Shown: positions 36,202 to 55,672 of the stretch, one piece after another
Layout of the letters: each line of letters begins with the position of its first letter
How positions within the stretch are numbered: the stretch's first letter is position 1
Assembly (NCBI RefSeq): GCF_000313615.1
Contig: NZ_AMZQ01000002.1
Span: 1 to 64,000 of the forward strand
Direction of reading: 5' to 3'
From: Campylobacter showae CSUNSWCD
GTDB taxonomy: Bacteria; Campylobacterota; Campylobacteria; Campylobacterales; Campylobacteraceae
DNA: 64,000 bases
Position numbers and translations under genes: made by a program
Notes under the pieces: model-generated
Told to the model about the DNA's origin: nothing
Seen by the model: only the letters and a program-made list of their open reading frames with translations
Databases searched by the model: none

Positions 36202-36684
36202 ATGACGAGAAACGAAAAATCTGAAATAATCAGTAAACTTGAAGCTGAATTTAAAGAAAATGAAGCGATTATAGTTTGCGATTATCGCGGTCTTAGTACT
36301 AAAAAACTTGAAGCATTAAGAGATGCGGCTAGAGTTTTAAACGTAAAAGTTCAAATTGTAAAAAATACTCTTGCAAATATCGCTCTTAATAACGTTGAAA
36401 AGTCTGGTATGGTTTTGAAGGATACAAATATCTTTATCTGGGGCGATCAGCTTTCAGCCACTAAGGTTGCGGCTAAATTTGAAGAGACCAACAGCGAACT
36501 ATTCAAAATCAAAACCGCTCATATCGACGGCGAAGTTGCAAGCGTCGAGAAGGTCAAGGCTCTATCTAAGATGCCTAGCCGTGACGAGTTACTTGCTATG
36601 CTTTTGCAAGTTTGGAATGCGCCTATCCAAAATTTCACTATTGGACTAAATGCGCTTAAAGAAAAAAAAGAAAAATCAGCATAA
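36202..36684 (+). CDS. rplJ: Ribosomal protein L10
   Basis: 160 residues, base of the L7/L12 stalk. N-terminal [26 protein letters not shown] and [13 protein letters not shown]-type core. The C-terminal helix binds L7/L12. Preceded by AAAGGAGAAAAAC and the L10 leader. Confidence 0.97.
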   Translation: MTRNEKSEIISKLEAEFKENEAIIVCDYRGLSTKKLEALRDAARVLNVKVQIVKNTLANIALNNVEKSGMVLKDTNIFIWGDQLSATKVAAKFEETNSELFKIKTAHIDGEVASVEKVKALSKMPSRDELLAMLLQVWNAPIQNFTIGLNALKEKKEKSA

Positions 36685-36700
36685 TATAAAAGGATAAAAA

Positions 36701-37078
36701 ATGGCAATTACTAAAGAGGACGTATTAGAATTTATCTCTAATCTTTCAGTATTAGAGCTAAGCGAACTAGTAAAAGAATTTGAAGAGAAATTTGGCGTAA
36801 GCGCTGCTCCGGTAATGGTAGCAGGCGGCGCAGTAGCAGGCGGCGCAGCCGATGCAGCTGAAGAGAAAACAGAATTTAACGTTGTACTAGTTGACGGCGG
36901 CGACAAGAAAATCAACGTTATTAAAGTTGTTCGCGCTCTTACAGGTCTTGGTCTTAAAGAGGCTAAAGACGCAGTCGAGCAAACTCCTTCTGTTATCAAA
37001 GAGGGCGTTAGTAAAGACGAGGCTGAAGCAGCCAAAAAAGAGCTTGAAGAAGCTGGCGCTAAAGTCGAACTTAAATAA
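36701..37078 (+). CDS. rplL: Ribosomal protein L7/L12
   Basis: 125-residue stalk protein that recruits translation factors. N-terminal dimerisation helices, an Ala/Gly hinge ([18 protein letters not shown], about 40-57), and a C-terminal domain with [24 protein letters not shown]. Sixteen bases after rplJ. Confidence 0.98.
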   Translation: MAITKEDVLEFISNLSVLELSELVKEFEEKFGVSAAPVMVAGGAVAGGAADAAEEKTEFNVVLVDGGDKKINVIKVVRALTGLGLKEAKDAVEQTPSVIKEGVSKDEAEAAKKELEEAGAKVELK

Positions 37079-37095
37079 TTTCATTTATTTTTACA

Positions 37096-37119
37096 AAGGA
37101 GGCGACGCCTCCTTATTTA
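37096..37119 (+). terminator. Attenuator-type hairpin between rplL and rpoB
   Basis: AAGGAGGC (37096-37103), loop GAC, GCCTCCTT (37107-37114), then an AT-rich tail. A second small hairpin follows, CCGCA (37135-37139) with TGCGG (37144-37148). Such partial terminators lower polymerase-subunit expression relative to ribosomal proteins. Confidence 0.75.
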
Positions 37120-37184
37120 ATTTTTACAAAGATGCCGCAGACGTGCGGTTATTTACTTTCTTTCAAACTTATACCATGAGGTAG

Positions 37185-45825
<8,641 letters not shown>

Positions 45826-45836
45826 AATTTAGCTCC

Positions 45837-45864
45837 TAAGCCTCGTTAAATTCGGCGAGGCTTA
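45837..45864 (+). terminator. Probable terminator after rpoC
   Basis: TAAGCCTCG (45837-45845) pairs with CGAGGCTTA (45856-45864) around a ten-base loop. The following tail is AAATTTG rather than a T-run, so strength is uncertain. Confidence 0.6.
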
Positions 45865-45930
45865 AATTTGCCTCGCTTTAAAACTAATCAGATAAAATCC
45901 ATCCTCTGAATTTTAAAATTTGGAGTAAAA

Positions 45931-46320
45931 ATGAAAAATTTCGATTTGGGAATTTTGTTTGTGAGGCTAGGGCTTGGCATCTGCCTTTTTATGCGCGGCT
46001 TTGCTAAAATTTTACACGGCGTAGGCGGCGTAAAAGGCATTTTGGCAAAAGCCGGCTTGCCTGAGATTATGGCATACAGCTCCTATATAGGCGAGGTTGT
46101 TGCTCTGATAATGATAATTCTAGGGATATTTTCAAGGATCGGCGCGCTACTCATAACCGGCACGAGCCTAACGATAATGTGCGCCTATCACGGGCTTGGA
46201 AATTTGCTAGAGCTTACAAACGCCGGCGGCTTTAAGGCTGAAATTTTATATCTTTACATCGCCTTGTTGCTCTGCATCATCTTTAACGGAAGCGGAAAAT
46301 ACGCGATTAGAAAAGATTAG
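45931..46320 (+). CDS. DoxX family membrane protein
   Basis: 129 residues with four membrane helices. N-terminal LGILFVRLGLGICLFMRGFAKILHGVGGVKGILAKAGLP is the DoxX/YphA signature. Cellular role is unclear; relatives are linked to thiosulfate oxidation or redox stress. It sits alone between rpoC and rpsL with its own GGAGTAA ribosome site. Confidence 0.85.
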   Translation: MKNFDLGILFVRLGLGICLFMRGFAKILHGVGGVKGILAKAGLPEIMAYSSYIGEVVALIMIILGIFSRIGALLITGTSLTIMCAYHGLGNLLELTNAGGFKAEILYLYIALLLCIIFNGSGKYAIRKD

Positions 46321-46419
46321 TGTGATAAAACTCGGCTTTAAAGATGAAATTTACCTTATATTAAGGCAAATTTAAATAAAATCAAGTCTTTTTAATAAAT
46401 TTAGTCGAAAGGAATTACT

Positions 46420-46827
46420 GTGCCAACCATTAATCAATTGGTCAGAAAAGAGCGCAAGAAAGTGACTTTTAAGTCAAAATCTCCAGCGCTAAAAGAGTGT
46501 CCTCAAAGAAGAGGAGTTTGCACTAGGGTCTATACTACGACTCCTAAAAAACCAAACTCGGCTTTGAGAAAAGTTGCCAAAGTTAGGCTTACAAGCGGAT
46601 TTGAAGTGATCAGCTATATCGGCGGTGAAGGCCACAACCTACAAGAACACAGCATCGTGCTAGTACGCGGCGGCCGTGTTAAGGACTTACCGGGCGTTAA
46701 ATACCACATCGTACGTGGCGCTCTTGATACAGCCGGCGTTGCGAAAAGAACTGTTTCTCGCTCAAAATACGGCGCTAAACGTCCAAAACCTGGTCAAGCA
46801 GCCGCAGCAGCAGGTAAAAAGAAATAA
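46420..46827 (+). CDS. rpsL: Ribosomal protein S12
   Basis: 135 residues starting at GTG (behind AAAGGAATTACT), decoding-centre protein. Lys43 ([12 protein letters not shown]) and Lys88 ([13 protein letters not shown]) are wild-type, so no streptomycin-resistance change is seen. The C-terminus carries an extra Ala/Lys tail ([11 protein letters not shown]). Heads rpsL-rpsG-fusA. Confidence 0.97.
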   Translation: MPTINQLVRKERKKVTFKSKSPALKECPQRRGVCTRVYTTTPKKPNSALRKVAKVRLTSGFEVISYIGGEGHNLQEHSIVLVRGGRVKDLPGVKYHIVRGALDTAGVAKRTVSRSKYGAKRPKPGQAAAAAGKKK

Positions 46828-46890
46828 AAATTTAGGTTCGCAGACCATGCCATTAGCGGCATAGGTTTGAGTAAAATTTATAGAATTTGA

Positions 46891-47373
<483 letters not shown>

Positions 47374-47385
47374 GAGGAGGCTAGT

Positions 47386-49464
47386 ATGGCAGATAGAAAA
47401 ACCCCTTTACATATGGTTAGAAACATCGGTATCGCTGCTCACATCGATGCTGGTAAAACTACAACCAGCGAAAGAATTTTGTTCTTTACTGGTATGAGCC
47501 ACAAGATCGGCGAGGTTCACGATGGCGCCGCTACGATGGACTGGATGGAGCAAGAAAAAGAGCGCGGAATCACGATTACGTCTGCGGCGACAACTTGTTT
47601 TTGGAAAGATCACCAGATAAATTTGATCGACACTCCGGGCCACGTTGACTTTACTATCGAAGTTGAGCGTTCTATGCGCGTTCTTGACGGCGCTGTTTCG
47701 GTATTTTGCTCAGTTGGCGGCGTACAGCCTCAGTCTGAGACCGTTTGGAGACAAGCAAATAAATATCACGTCCCAAGAATCGTTTTTGTAAATAAAATGG
47801 ACAGAATCGGCGCAAATTTCTTTAACGTCGAGTCTCAAATCAGAAACCGCCTAAAAGCAAATCCTGTGCCTATTCAAATTCCTATCGGCGCAGAGGATAA
47901 CTTTGGAGGCGTGGTTGATCTCGTTAAGATGAAAGCTTACGTTTGGGAGGATGACAAAAAACCGACCGATTATAAAGAGATAGAAATCCCTGCAGAGGTA
48001 AAAGATAAAGCCGAAGAGTACCGCGCGAAGCTAATCGAAGCGGTTTCTGAAACCGACGATAGCTTGATGGAGAAATTTTTCTCAGGCGAGGAGCTAAGCG
48101 AAGAGGAGATTAAAAAAGGCATTAAAGCAGGCTGCTTAAGAATGACTATAACTCCGATGCTTTGTGGAACAGCATTTAAAAACAAAGGTATCCAACCGTT
48201 GCTTGACGCGGTCGTAGCGTATTTGCCTGCACCGGATGAGATCGAGGCGATCAAAGGCGTTTATGAAGATGGTAGCGAAGTAACGGTAGAAAGCACTGAT
48301 AACGGCGAATTTGCGGCTCTTGCGTTTAAGATTATGACCGACCCATTCGTCGGACAGCTTACCTTTATCCGCGTTTACCGCGGTAGCCTTGAGAGCGGTA
48401 GCTATGCTTATAATACCGTTCAAGACAATAAAGAAAGAATCGGCCGTCTACTAAAAATGCACTCAAATAAACGCGAGGAAATTTCTGTTATTCACGCCGG
48501 CGAGATCGGTGCGGTTGTAGGTCTAAAAAATACCCTAACTGGCGATACGCTAGCTAGCGAAAAAGACAAGGTTATCCTTGAGAAAATGGACTTCCCTGAG
48601 CCGGTTATTAGCGTTGCCGTAGAGCCAAAAACTAAAGCCGACCAAGAAAAAATGGCTATCGCGCTTCAAAAACTAGCTCAAGAAGACCCAAGCTTTAGAG
48701 TAGGCACCGATGAAGAGAGTGGTCAAACTATTATCAGCGGCATGGGCGAGCTTCACCTTGAGATCATCGTGGACAGAATGCTACGCGAATTTAAAGTCGA
48801 TGCCGAAGTAGGTCAACCGCAAGTTGCATACCGCGAGACTATCCGCAAAACCGTCGAGCAAGAGTATAAATATGCTAAGCAATCAGGCGGTCGCGGTCAA
48901 TACGGACACGTATTCTTGCGCCTTGAGCCACTACCTGCAGCTAGCGGATTTGAGTTCGTTAACGACATCAAAGGCGGCGTGGTTCCAAAAGAGTACATCC
49001 CTGCGGTTGAAAAAGGCTGCAAAGAGGCGCTTCAAAACGGCGTACTTGCCGGCTATCCTGTTGAGGACGTTAAAGTTACCCTATTTGACGGTAGCTACCA
49101 CGAAGTTGACTCATCTGAAATGGCATTTAAGCTCGCTGCTTCTATGGGCTTTAAAGAGGGCGCTAGAAAAGCGGGCGCAGTTATCCTTGAACCTATGATG
49201 AAGGTCGAGGTTGAGACACCTGAGGACTATATGGGCGACGTTATCGGCGACTTAAACAAACGCCGCGGTCAGGTAAACTCTATGGATGAGCGCAACGGAA
49301 GCAAGATCATCACGGCTTTCTGCCCGCTAGCCCAGATGTTTGGTTACTCTACTGATCTTCGCTCTATGACGCAAGGTCGCGCGACATATTCTATGGAATT
49401 TGACCACTATGAGGAAGTTCCAAAAAACGTCAGCGAAGAGATTATCAAGAAAAGAAACGGTTAA
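47386..49464 (+). CDS. fusA: Elongation factor G
   Basis: 692-residue translocase GTPase. G1 AHIDAGKTT, switch [22 protein letters not shown], then domains II-V ending [14 protein letters not shown]. Length typical. ATG follows AGAGGAGGCTAGT. Third gene of the str-type operon; tuf is elsewhere (32592). Confidence 0.98.
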   Translation: MADRKTPLHMVRNIGIAAHIDAGKTTTSERILFFTGMSHKIGEVHDGAATMDWMEQEKERGITITSAATTCFWKDHQINLIDTPGHVDFTIEVERSMRVLDGAVSVFCSVGGVQPQSETVWRQANKYHVPRIVFVNKMDRIGANFFNVESQIRNRLKANPVPIQIPIGAEDNFGGVVDLVKMKAYVWEDDKKPTDYKEIEIPAEVKDKAEEYRAKLIEAVSETDDSLMEKFFSGEELSEEEIKKGIKAGCLRMTITPMLCGTAFKNKGIQPLLDAVVAYLPAPDEIEAIKGVYEDGSEVTVESTDNGEFAALAFKIMTDPFVGQLTFIRVYRGSLESGSYAYNTVQDNKERIGRLLKMHSNKREEISVIHAGEIGAVVGLKNTLTGDTLASEKDKVILEKMDFPEPVISVAVEPKTKADQEKMAIALQKLAQEDPSFRVGTDEESGQTIISGMGELHLEIIVDRMLREFKVDAEVGQPQVAYRETIRKTVEQEYKYAKQSGGRGQYGHVFLRLEPLPAASGFEFVNDIKGGVVPKEYIPAVEKGCKEALQNGVLAGYPVEDVKVTLFDGSYHEVDSSEMAFKLAASMGFKEGARKAGAVILEPMMKVEVETPEDYMGDVIGDLNKRRGQVNSMDERNGSKIITAFCPLAQMFGYSTDLRSMTQGRATYSMEFDHYEEVPKNVSEEIIKKRNG

Positions 49465-49475
49465 ACCAAAAATTT

Positions 49476-49500
49476 GGCGGGGATGCAAATCCTCGCCTTC
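49476..49500 (+). terminator. Terminator after fusA
   Basis: GGCGGGGAT (49476-49484), loop GCAA, ATCCTCGCC (49489-49497): nine pairs with one G-T, followed by TTC and an AT-rich tail. Confidence 0.75.
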
Positions 49501-49551
49501 AATTTAATCTATATTTTGACCCTTGTAATTAAAACGGGTTTTTATTTTTAT

Positions 49552-49625
49552 GTCCTCATAGCTCAGCTGGATAGAGCGCAGAATTCCTAATTCTGAGGCC
49601 GTGAGTTCGAATCTCGCTGGGGACA
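49552..49625 (+). tRNA. tRNA-Arg (CCT)
   Basis: Acceptor GTCCTCA/TGGGGAC, D-arm GCTCAGCTGGATAGAGC, anticodon loop TTCCTAA (CCT), T-loop TTCGAAT, discriminator A. The CCA is not encoded, unlike the five other tRNAs in the window. Confidence 0.93.
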
Positions 49626-49934
49626 TTTTACAGCCACATTAATAAACTTTTAAAAATATTTTTTAGAATCAAATTTGTACTTCATCCGCAATACTATTTT
49701 ACTATCGACTTTGATTTGTAAATTAATATTTTATACCACTTTTAAGCCATGAGCAGTATTTCAATATTAAATTAATAAATTACTAATTCAATATTGAAAT
49801 TTTGATCTTTCAGAAATAATCAGTTAAACAAACTAAAAATCAGCTCCTCTCTTTTTATAAAATTATGGTATAATTGGCGATAGTATTCTGTAAAATAGAA
49901 CACTAAACATCAAGTAACTTTAAAGGAGTCCTTA
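49626..49934 (+). promoter_or_regulatory. Upstream region of the S-layer gene with a large inverted repeat
   Basis: Very AT-rich 309 bases without a gene. ATTTCAATATT (49758-49768) and AATATTGAAAT (49790-49800) form a perfect 11-bp inverted repeat around a 21-base AT spacer, about 70 bases before the -10 box TATAAT (49869-49874). The leader from there to the ATG is about 55-60 bases and has a strong AAAGGAG site at 49922-49928. There is no clear -35. The dyad may be an operator or a hairpin at the tRNA-Arg transcript end. Confidence 0.65.
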
Positions 49935-52900
49935 ATGGCAGTAACACAAGCAGAGGTTGCGCAGCTTTACGTGGCGTTATTTAACAGAGCCCCAGAAGGC
50001 GCTGGATTCAAAGCATGGATTAGCTTTGGCCACAACAAAACACAGGCTGAGATAGCTCAATTGATGCTAGAATCTCCGGCAGCTATAGACTACTATGGCG
50101 GCAGAATAGACCAAGATAAAGATTATATAGAGCTTATCTATAAAAATATTCTTGGCAAAGATTATACGCAAGATCCTGATGGTATTAACGCATGGGTTAA
50201 GCACCTTCAGCTAGGTCATTCAAGAGGCGAGACTCTCGTCAAAATATTTGAGGTAGCACAGTCTGCGGCAGCTAAAGCGGCAGATCCAGTTGCAGCTAAA
50301 ATTTTCGAAAATAAGACGGCTATTTCAGCTTATATGGCTGAAAAAATCGCTAACATAGAAACAAGTGTTTCCGGAAGTTATGATTATAAACCGTTTCAGG
50401 AAATTATAAAAACTACGACCGATACGAATTTTGAAGAGCAAAAAGCAAAAATAGACGCTCTTGCCGCTTCTACTTCATACACTCTAACTACTGAGCCAAA
50501 CGATTTAACCGGTGGAGTTGGACAAGATATTTTCAACGCTGTTGCAGACTCATTCATGGGTACAAACACTCTAAAGCCTACAGATAAGATCGACGGCGGT
50601 ATGGGAGAAAATACTCTGAATGTTACCTTGAAAGATAATTTTAACGGTATGACTACGGGGTTTATCAAAAATATAGATAACCTAAATTTAACAAACACCT
50701 CTACAGCTAAAAAGACCTTTAATGCAAGAAATATTGATGGTCTCAAAAAAGTAACTTTAGATGGCGAAAATGGTATAAATTTCATAAATCCTCAAAATTT
50801 AGTCGATTTAACCATTGAGAATCTAAAAAGCAGTACGGAGTCGTTTAAATTAAATTATAACACCGGAACTATCGCTGGCACAAATGATACGCAAAATTTA
50901 ACATTAGATAATGTAAATTTGCATAAAAATGCTATAGATAACGTGGTCGGTGTTGCAGGCACAGGTATAGATATCCCAAATATCGAAAATTTAAACATAA
51001 CTACAAAAGGCGAGAAAAGCACTGTATTTATAAAATCAGGCGACAACACGAACCACTACAAAACTATATCGGTTAAAGGCACTACCGATATTAAACTTAT
51101 GGTGGAAAGCGATCGCTTAGAAAAGGTCGATGCCTCTGCCTTTACTCACAATCTAGAGTATGAATTTAAGCCAAGTGCAAATACGCCTATCGGCGCTACA
51201 AATGTTATAAAAGGCGGTAGCGGTAACGACACTATAAAGCTTGACTTTAAAGACGTAGATGCTACAAATAAAACAAATTTCGATATAGACGGCGGTACTG
51301 GTAAAGATACTCTAAATATCGAAAGATTAAAAGCAAAAGAGAATAAATTTACCGTAAACAACATAGAAAAGGTAAATATACAAAAAGTAGACACCGGTAC
51401 GGCAAATGATACTGCAAGTATAGATTTTGCCGGTTCAGACGTAACGGCTCTTAACACTACAAAAACAAAGAGCAACCTAGTAGTTACAAACTCTACTATA
51501 AAAAGCGTTACGGTAGACAAGCCTGATCCGGAAAATACCGATGTAGCCTCTGGCCCTTACGGTAGAGTCGAGTTTAAAAACGGTTATTTACAAGAGATCA
51601 ATATAACAAACACAATCGATCCGCAAGACGTTAACGGCAACGCAATTATCAATCCTGTTACTCCTGGACTACGCAGTCAGGTTACGGCTTATGTAGCTGC
51701 AGACGAGAGCGAAAGAGTAACGGTAAACGTAGATAAAAACGTATATGCTCAAAAGATCGGCGGAGCCGGTGCTAGCGCTGCTTGGGTAGATGGTAACAAA
51801 ATGCACGCAAACGAAGGCATAGGTATCATAGCTCCAAAAGCTAAAGACATAACCGTAAATTTCAACTCTATCGGCACATATGGAAATAGCGTAGCTAACA
51901 ATACGGGTATGAGCCTTACAAACATAGCTGTTCATGATTTATCTTCTACAGTTCCTATGCAGGCAAAGACTCTTGAAAAACTAACCGTAAATTCAAAGTC
52001 AAGCATCCTAAGTAATCTAGATGCAACGTTCTTTGAAAAGTTAAAAGTTTTCAATATCAACACTGATAACAACTTTGAAGCTTACAGCAATAAACAGTTT
52101 AACGATATCGAGCAGATCAACGCTAGAGGTCTTGCGTCAAATAACATTAAGACCGGTAATATTTATTTCATAGATAACGTGATCGGTGAAGGCACTACGA
52201 CAGCCGCTACGGCTACTCAGTCTATAGCTATCACTGCTGAGCACCTTAATTCGTTTAAAGCAAATAAAGGCGTATTTACGAAGGGTTCTATTGCCGTGCA
52301 ATTAAACGATATCGCCGGCAACGTAGAGATTGTAAACGGTATAAACCCTATAACTACTACTGCAAACAACCCGACTCCCGGTTCTAATATGCAGAACTTT
52401 TTTACCCATACTTCTACGACTTACAACTTCCCATACGCAACAGCCGATAACTCTATCGTTACCGACGCTACATTTAGCGTAAACGGCAATAATATCAACA
52501 ATCTTTTGATAGGTAATATATCCGCAAGAGATATAGAGATCAATCCAGGCAATGCAAGAGGTAACGTCAGCATCGCAAGCGGCGGCGGAGAGTATACTAC
52601 TCTTTCTTCGTACGCAAACTCGGTAGGTAAGGTCGGTAGCGACAAGACTATAAACAATACTATAGATATGTCTCAAGTTGCAGGTAGATATTTTATAGGC
52701 GAGCTATTTGGTCAAAATATCAATTTCAAGGGAGCCGTATTTAACGCTCCTACATATTATAGCGATCAGATAGATACCGGTTTGTATAGCGACCACGACA
52801 GCTGGAGTGGTCACAATTACTCCACTCCTAATGCTATCAAGGTAAATTTCGGCGGGGCTAGAGCAAATCAAGACGTCGTAAACCTTAATGTTAAAGGCGT

Positions 52901-55169
52901 TCAAACCGGCGAAAAAACAGACGTATACGCTAAATTTGACGACGGTACGGCTTCTCCCGGGGATCTTAAAAAATTCGTCGCGAAAGGCGAGGATATCAAC
53001 CTTATCGTAAATCCTAAATTTAACGCTGCAACTACTTCGAAACTAGAAACGATAGATCTAAGCGAAGTAAAAGCGGGATCTACTTCATGGGTAAACCTGT
53101 CTACCGTTCCTTATAGCACGGATACGACGAGCCATAGCGGATCTACTAATTCAGGTTATAGCAGCTGGCACAATAGGACCGACAATCAAGGTTTCGGTAA
53201 TGCAGGCCCATCAAACCTAAAAAATCCTCTTTCGGATAACTACGGCACGGCGTCTACAGCTAACTTTAAGGCTACTTCAACATTACCTGATTTTGGTGCT
53301 AGAACAGGTGTTACGGGTAATGACATCCCTAACTTTACCGGCACTAAGTGGAACCATAAAAATGTCGACGGGTCATCTACATATTTAGGAAGACCGTCTA
53401 CGGATCTAGTAAGAGAAAAGAGCGACCTAGGTGCAAATGCTCATACTATGCTTAAAGAGATCAAAGGTACGCAAGGTAACGACGTAGTATTGCTAGCTAA
53501 TGATATGGCTGCAGCTAACGGCACCGGCAAACTAAACGTAGATCTAGGCGACGGAGACGATATCATCCACGTAGGTACTTTAGCGGCAAACACCGAGATC
53601 ATCATCGACGGCGGCAAAGGACGCGATCTGTTTGACGTAAGTAGAGCTAAAACCGATACTACGGTAAGTAAAATCGTAACTATCAAAAATATCGAGGCCG
53701 GAGACAAGGTTAAGCTAGCGGATTATTTCGCACACGGCTACGATCCAAGGGATCCAAGCGGCGACAGCAAAGACTCTAACTGGGGCGCCGTAAAAGCATA
53801 CGGTAGCGACAAAGTTCAATTCTACACAGGCAACCACCCTGATGCTAGCACTAGCGCCGCTGCGCACGGTCAGACCTTTAGCACGACTAGTGGTACCGCT
53901 AATGCAAATAGCACTACTCCTCCGCTAACTATAACGGGAACAACTTCCGGTAATGCTACAAGCACGGTGTACGGCTACAATACCCCAACCGGAACGGCAG
54001 CTTTCGAGGAAAATCTCCAACAAGGAACCACTACCGGTCACTGGGGCGGCGACAGATATCAGTACAAGGCTAACCACGGCGACTTCGCTTGGCAAACGGG
54101 AAATGCTACTGCTGCGGCGGCAGGCACCAATATCGCCATAGACGCAAGCGGTAATCGCGGCTTTAATAATTCTACTAGCCCATTCTACGAGCCTGGTAAG
54201 GCGGCTGTAAAAGCTACGTTGTCTACGGACGTAGCCGGTGCGGATGCCGGACAAGCTCTACCTACCGGTTGGACGCAAGGAACTCCTTCTACTCCTCTTG
54301 ATCCTAACGGTTTGGCTTGGGCAACATGGTCGGTAGCGCAAGTCGGCGGCGGTACGGTAAGCTACTATGCAAACAACGGCACTGCTACGCCTTTCACGGG
54401 TCTTACCATGAAAAAGCAAGGAAATCTATTCTTTGATACGGCTAAACATACTGAAGTGGCTGGAAGAATGTATTACAATACATATGATGACGTTAACCAG
54501 ACTGCAGGCGGCGGAACCCAGCAGGGCACTCCAGTGACAGGCACAAACGGTCAGGTGGTTATCCAAAACTCCGGCGTAGCAAGTACTAAGTCAGCTAGCG
54601 CAGGTACTATAACTGCTAATAACCTAATAAAGAGCGTAATCGTTCAAACGTCTACTAATAGTGATAAATATACCGGCGGCATAGCCTCTAACGATCAGAG
54701 CTTCTATGACGCTCACAACACTATTAAAGTAACGGTTAACTCTAAGCTTACCGATTTGAGTACGGTAGCCGGCCTAGATACCTTGATTCAGGCGGTAAAC
54801 CATGCTATAGCAAACAATAGACTATGGGGTAATGACTCGACGTACTGGCAAGCAAATTATACGTATTTCAGCAAATTTGCAGATGCCAATAGTACTAGCA
54901 TGACCGGCGATAACGTAATTATGGGCTATACTAGATATATTAGCGCTAGCGGAAACTACGACGCTCACAACGATAGACTATATGCGTTCTCTTGGAAGGG
55001 CGATACATATCTAGTTTATGATAAGCAAGCCGTAGCATATAACGGTAGCAATACCATAGGCGCTGAGGATACCATCGTAAGACTTGCGGGCGTAAACCTA
55101 GAAAACCTAAAATACTCTGTTGATCCTGAAAAAGGTACTATTACTATCGATAGTCTTGATCAGGCTTAA
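49935..55169 (+). CDS. S-layer/RTX-type surface protein with DUF4214 domain
   Basis: 1744-residue acidic, Thr/Asn/Gly-rich protein with no signal peptide and, on reading, no Cys. These traits fit type I secretion and S-layer proteins such as Crs of C. rectus. Residues about 5-110 form a DUF4214 domain (VAQLYVALFNRAPEGAGFKAW; YIELIYKNILGKDY). RTX-like calcium nonapeptides occur singly rather than in a tandem block: GGVGQDIF (about 194), DGGMGENTL (220), KGGSGNDTI (426), DGGTGKDTL (453), LGDGDDIIH (1204) and DGGKGRDLF (1225). The C-terminus EDTIVRLAGVNLENLKY is probably the secretion signal. No ABC exporter is nearby. The gene is monocistronic with a strong terminator. Confidence 0.85.
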   Translation: MAVTQAEVAQLYVALFNRAPEGAGFKAWISFGHNKTQAEIAQLMLESPAAIDYYGGRIDQDKDYIELIYKNILGKDYTQDPDGINAWVKHLQLGHSRGETLVKIFEVAQSAAAKAADPVAAKIFENKTAISAYMAEKIANIETSVSGSYDYKPFQEIIKTTTDTNFEEQKAKIDALAASTSYTLTTEPNDLTGGVGQDIFNAVADSFMGTNTLKPTDKIDGGMGENTLNVTLKDNFNGMTTGFIKNIDNLNLTNTSTAKKTFNARNIDGLKKVTLDGENGINFINPQNLVDLTIENLKSSTESFKLNYNTGTIAGTNDTQNLTLDNVNLHKNAIDNVVGVAGTGIDIPNIENLNITTKGEKSTVFIKSGDNTNHYKTISVKGTTDIKLMVESDRLEKVDASAFTHNLEYEFKPSANTPIGATNVIKGGSGNDTIKLDFKDVDATNKTNFDIDGGTGKDTLNIERLKAKENKFTVNNIEKVNIQKVDTGTANDTASIDFAGSDVTALNTTKTKSNLVVTNSTIKSVTVDKPDPENTDVASGPYGRVEFKNGYLQEINITNTIDPQDVNGNAIINPVTPGLRSQVTAYVAADESERVTVNVDKNVYAQKIGGAGASAAWVDGNKMHANEGIGIIAPKAKDITVNFNSIGTYGNSVANNTGMSLTNIAVHDLSSTVPMQAKTLEKLTVNSKSSILSNLDATFFEKLKVFNINTDNNFEAYSNKQFNDIEQINARGLASNNIKTGNIYFIDNVIGEGTTTAATATQSIAITAEHLNSFKANKGVFTKGSIAVQLNDIAGNVEIVNGINPITTTANNPTPGSNMQNFFTHTSTTYNFPYATADNSIVTDATFSVNGNNINNLLIGNISARDIEINPGNARGNVSIASGGGEYTTLSSYANSVGKVGSDKTINNTIDMSQVAGRYFIGELFGQNINFKGAVFNAPTYYSDQIDTGLYSDHDSWSGHNYSTPNAIKVNFGGARANQDVVNLNVKGVQTGEKTDVYAKFDDGTASPGDLKKFVAKGEDINLIVNPKFNAATTSKLETIDLSEVKAGSTSWVNLSTVPYSTDTTSHSGSTNSGYSSWHNRTDNQGFGNAGPSNLKNPLSDNYGTASTANFKATSTLPDFGARTGVTGNDIPNFTGTKWNHKNVDGSSTYLGRPSTDLVREKSDLGANAHTMLKEIKGTQGNDVVLLANDMAAANGTGKLNVDLGDGDDIIHVGTLAANTEIIIDGGKGRDLFDVSRAKTDTTVSKIVTIKNIEAGDKVKLADYFAHGYDPRDPSGDSKDSNWGAVKAYGSDKVQFYTGNHPDASTSAAAHGQTFSTTSGTANANSTTPPLTITGTTSGNATSTVYGYNTPTGTAAFEENLQQGTTTGHWGGDRYQYKANHGDFAWQTGNATAAAAGTNIAIDASGNRGFNNSTSPFYEPGKAAVKATLSTDVAGADAGQALPTGWTQGTPSTPLDPNGLAWATWSVAQVGGGTVSYYANNGTATPFTGLTMKKQGNLFFDTAKHTEVAGRMYYNTYDDVNQTAGGGTQQGTPVTGTNGQVVIQNSGVASTKSASAGTITANNLIKSVIVQTSTNSDKYTGGIASNDQSFYDAHNTIKVTVNSKLTDLSTVAGLDTLIQAVNHAIANNRLWGNDSTYWQANYTYFSKFADANSTSMTGDNVIMGYTRYISASGNYDAHNDRLYAFSWKGDTYLVYDKQAVAYNGSNTIGAEDTIVRLAGVNLENLKYSVDPEKGTITIDSLDQA

Positions 55170-55177
55170 TCTCCTTT

Positions 55178-55205
55178 CAGGCGGCTTAGGCCGCCTGTTT
55201 TTTTT
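55178..55205 (+). terminator. Strong rho-independent terminator of the S-layer gene
   Basis: CAGGCGGC (55178-55185), loop TTAG, GCCGCCTG (55190-55197), followed by eight T. The best terminator in the window, fitting a highly expressed gene. Confidence 0.95.
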
Positions 55206-55672
55206 ATATATAAATATTTTTTTCCACATAATTTTATTTCATACTATTTTTATAAATTTTAATCTTTTTCAAATCAAATCGATAAAATAAACCGCAAATC
55301 GTAACTTTATTTAATTCATTTTTTAATTAAGATTATACGATAGCGTTGGTAAATTTGATCTCGTTCGCGTTTCTTGCAGTTGTCGGTAGAAGTCGTTTTT
55401 GGCTTTTGACGTATTTGCTTCGCCGTCCTTGTAGTTAAGGTATAGTCTTGGCTTAAAATTATACGTAATTCTAGAGTCGGCCCCAAAATACTAGTAAACT
55501 TAGTTTTGTATCATAAGTTAAATTTGGCTTGCGATACTTTCGAATTGAAAATCGAATTTGCAAAAAGCAGCTTCAAAAATAAATCTTGGCGGATAAATTT
55601 AATTTCCTATCGCCTTGTTTGAGTCAAATTTCGCTACAATCTCTCAAATTTTATCAAAGCTAGGAGCCAAAT
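55206..55672. other. Intergenic region after the S-layer terminator
   Basis: About 465 bases with no convincing gene. The first 130 bases are almost pure A/T; the rest is mixed, with several AAATTT repeats. TAGGAG near 55661 serves tag. No repeats or RNA gene recognised. Confidence 0.55.

Noticed and set aside
55380-55445. Possible third copy of the dispersed palindromic element
   Set aside because: Only a loose likeness (GTATTTGCTTCGCCGTCCTTG) to the right-hand box; no left box or inner stem.
49626-55672. Invertible S-layer (sap-type) switch as in C. fetus
   Set aside because: I see only one S-layer gene and no shared 5' coding repeats, recombinase or opposed promoter; the upstream dyad is too short for that system.
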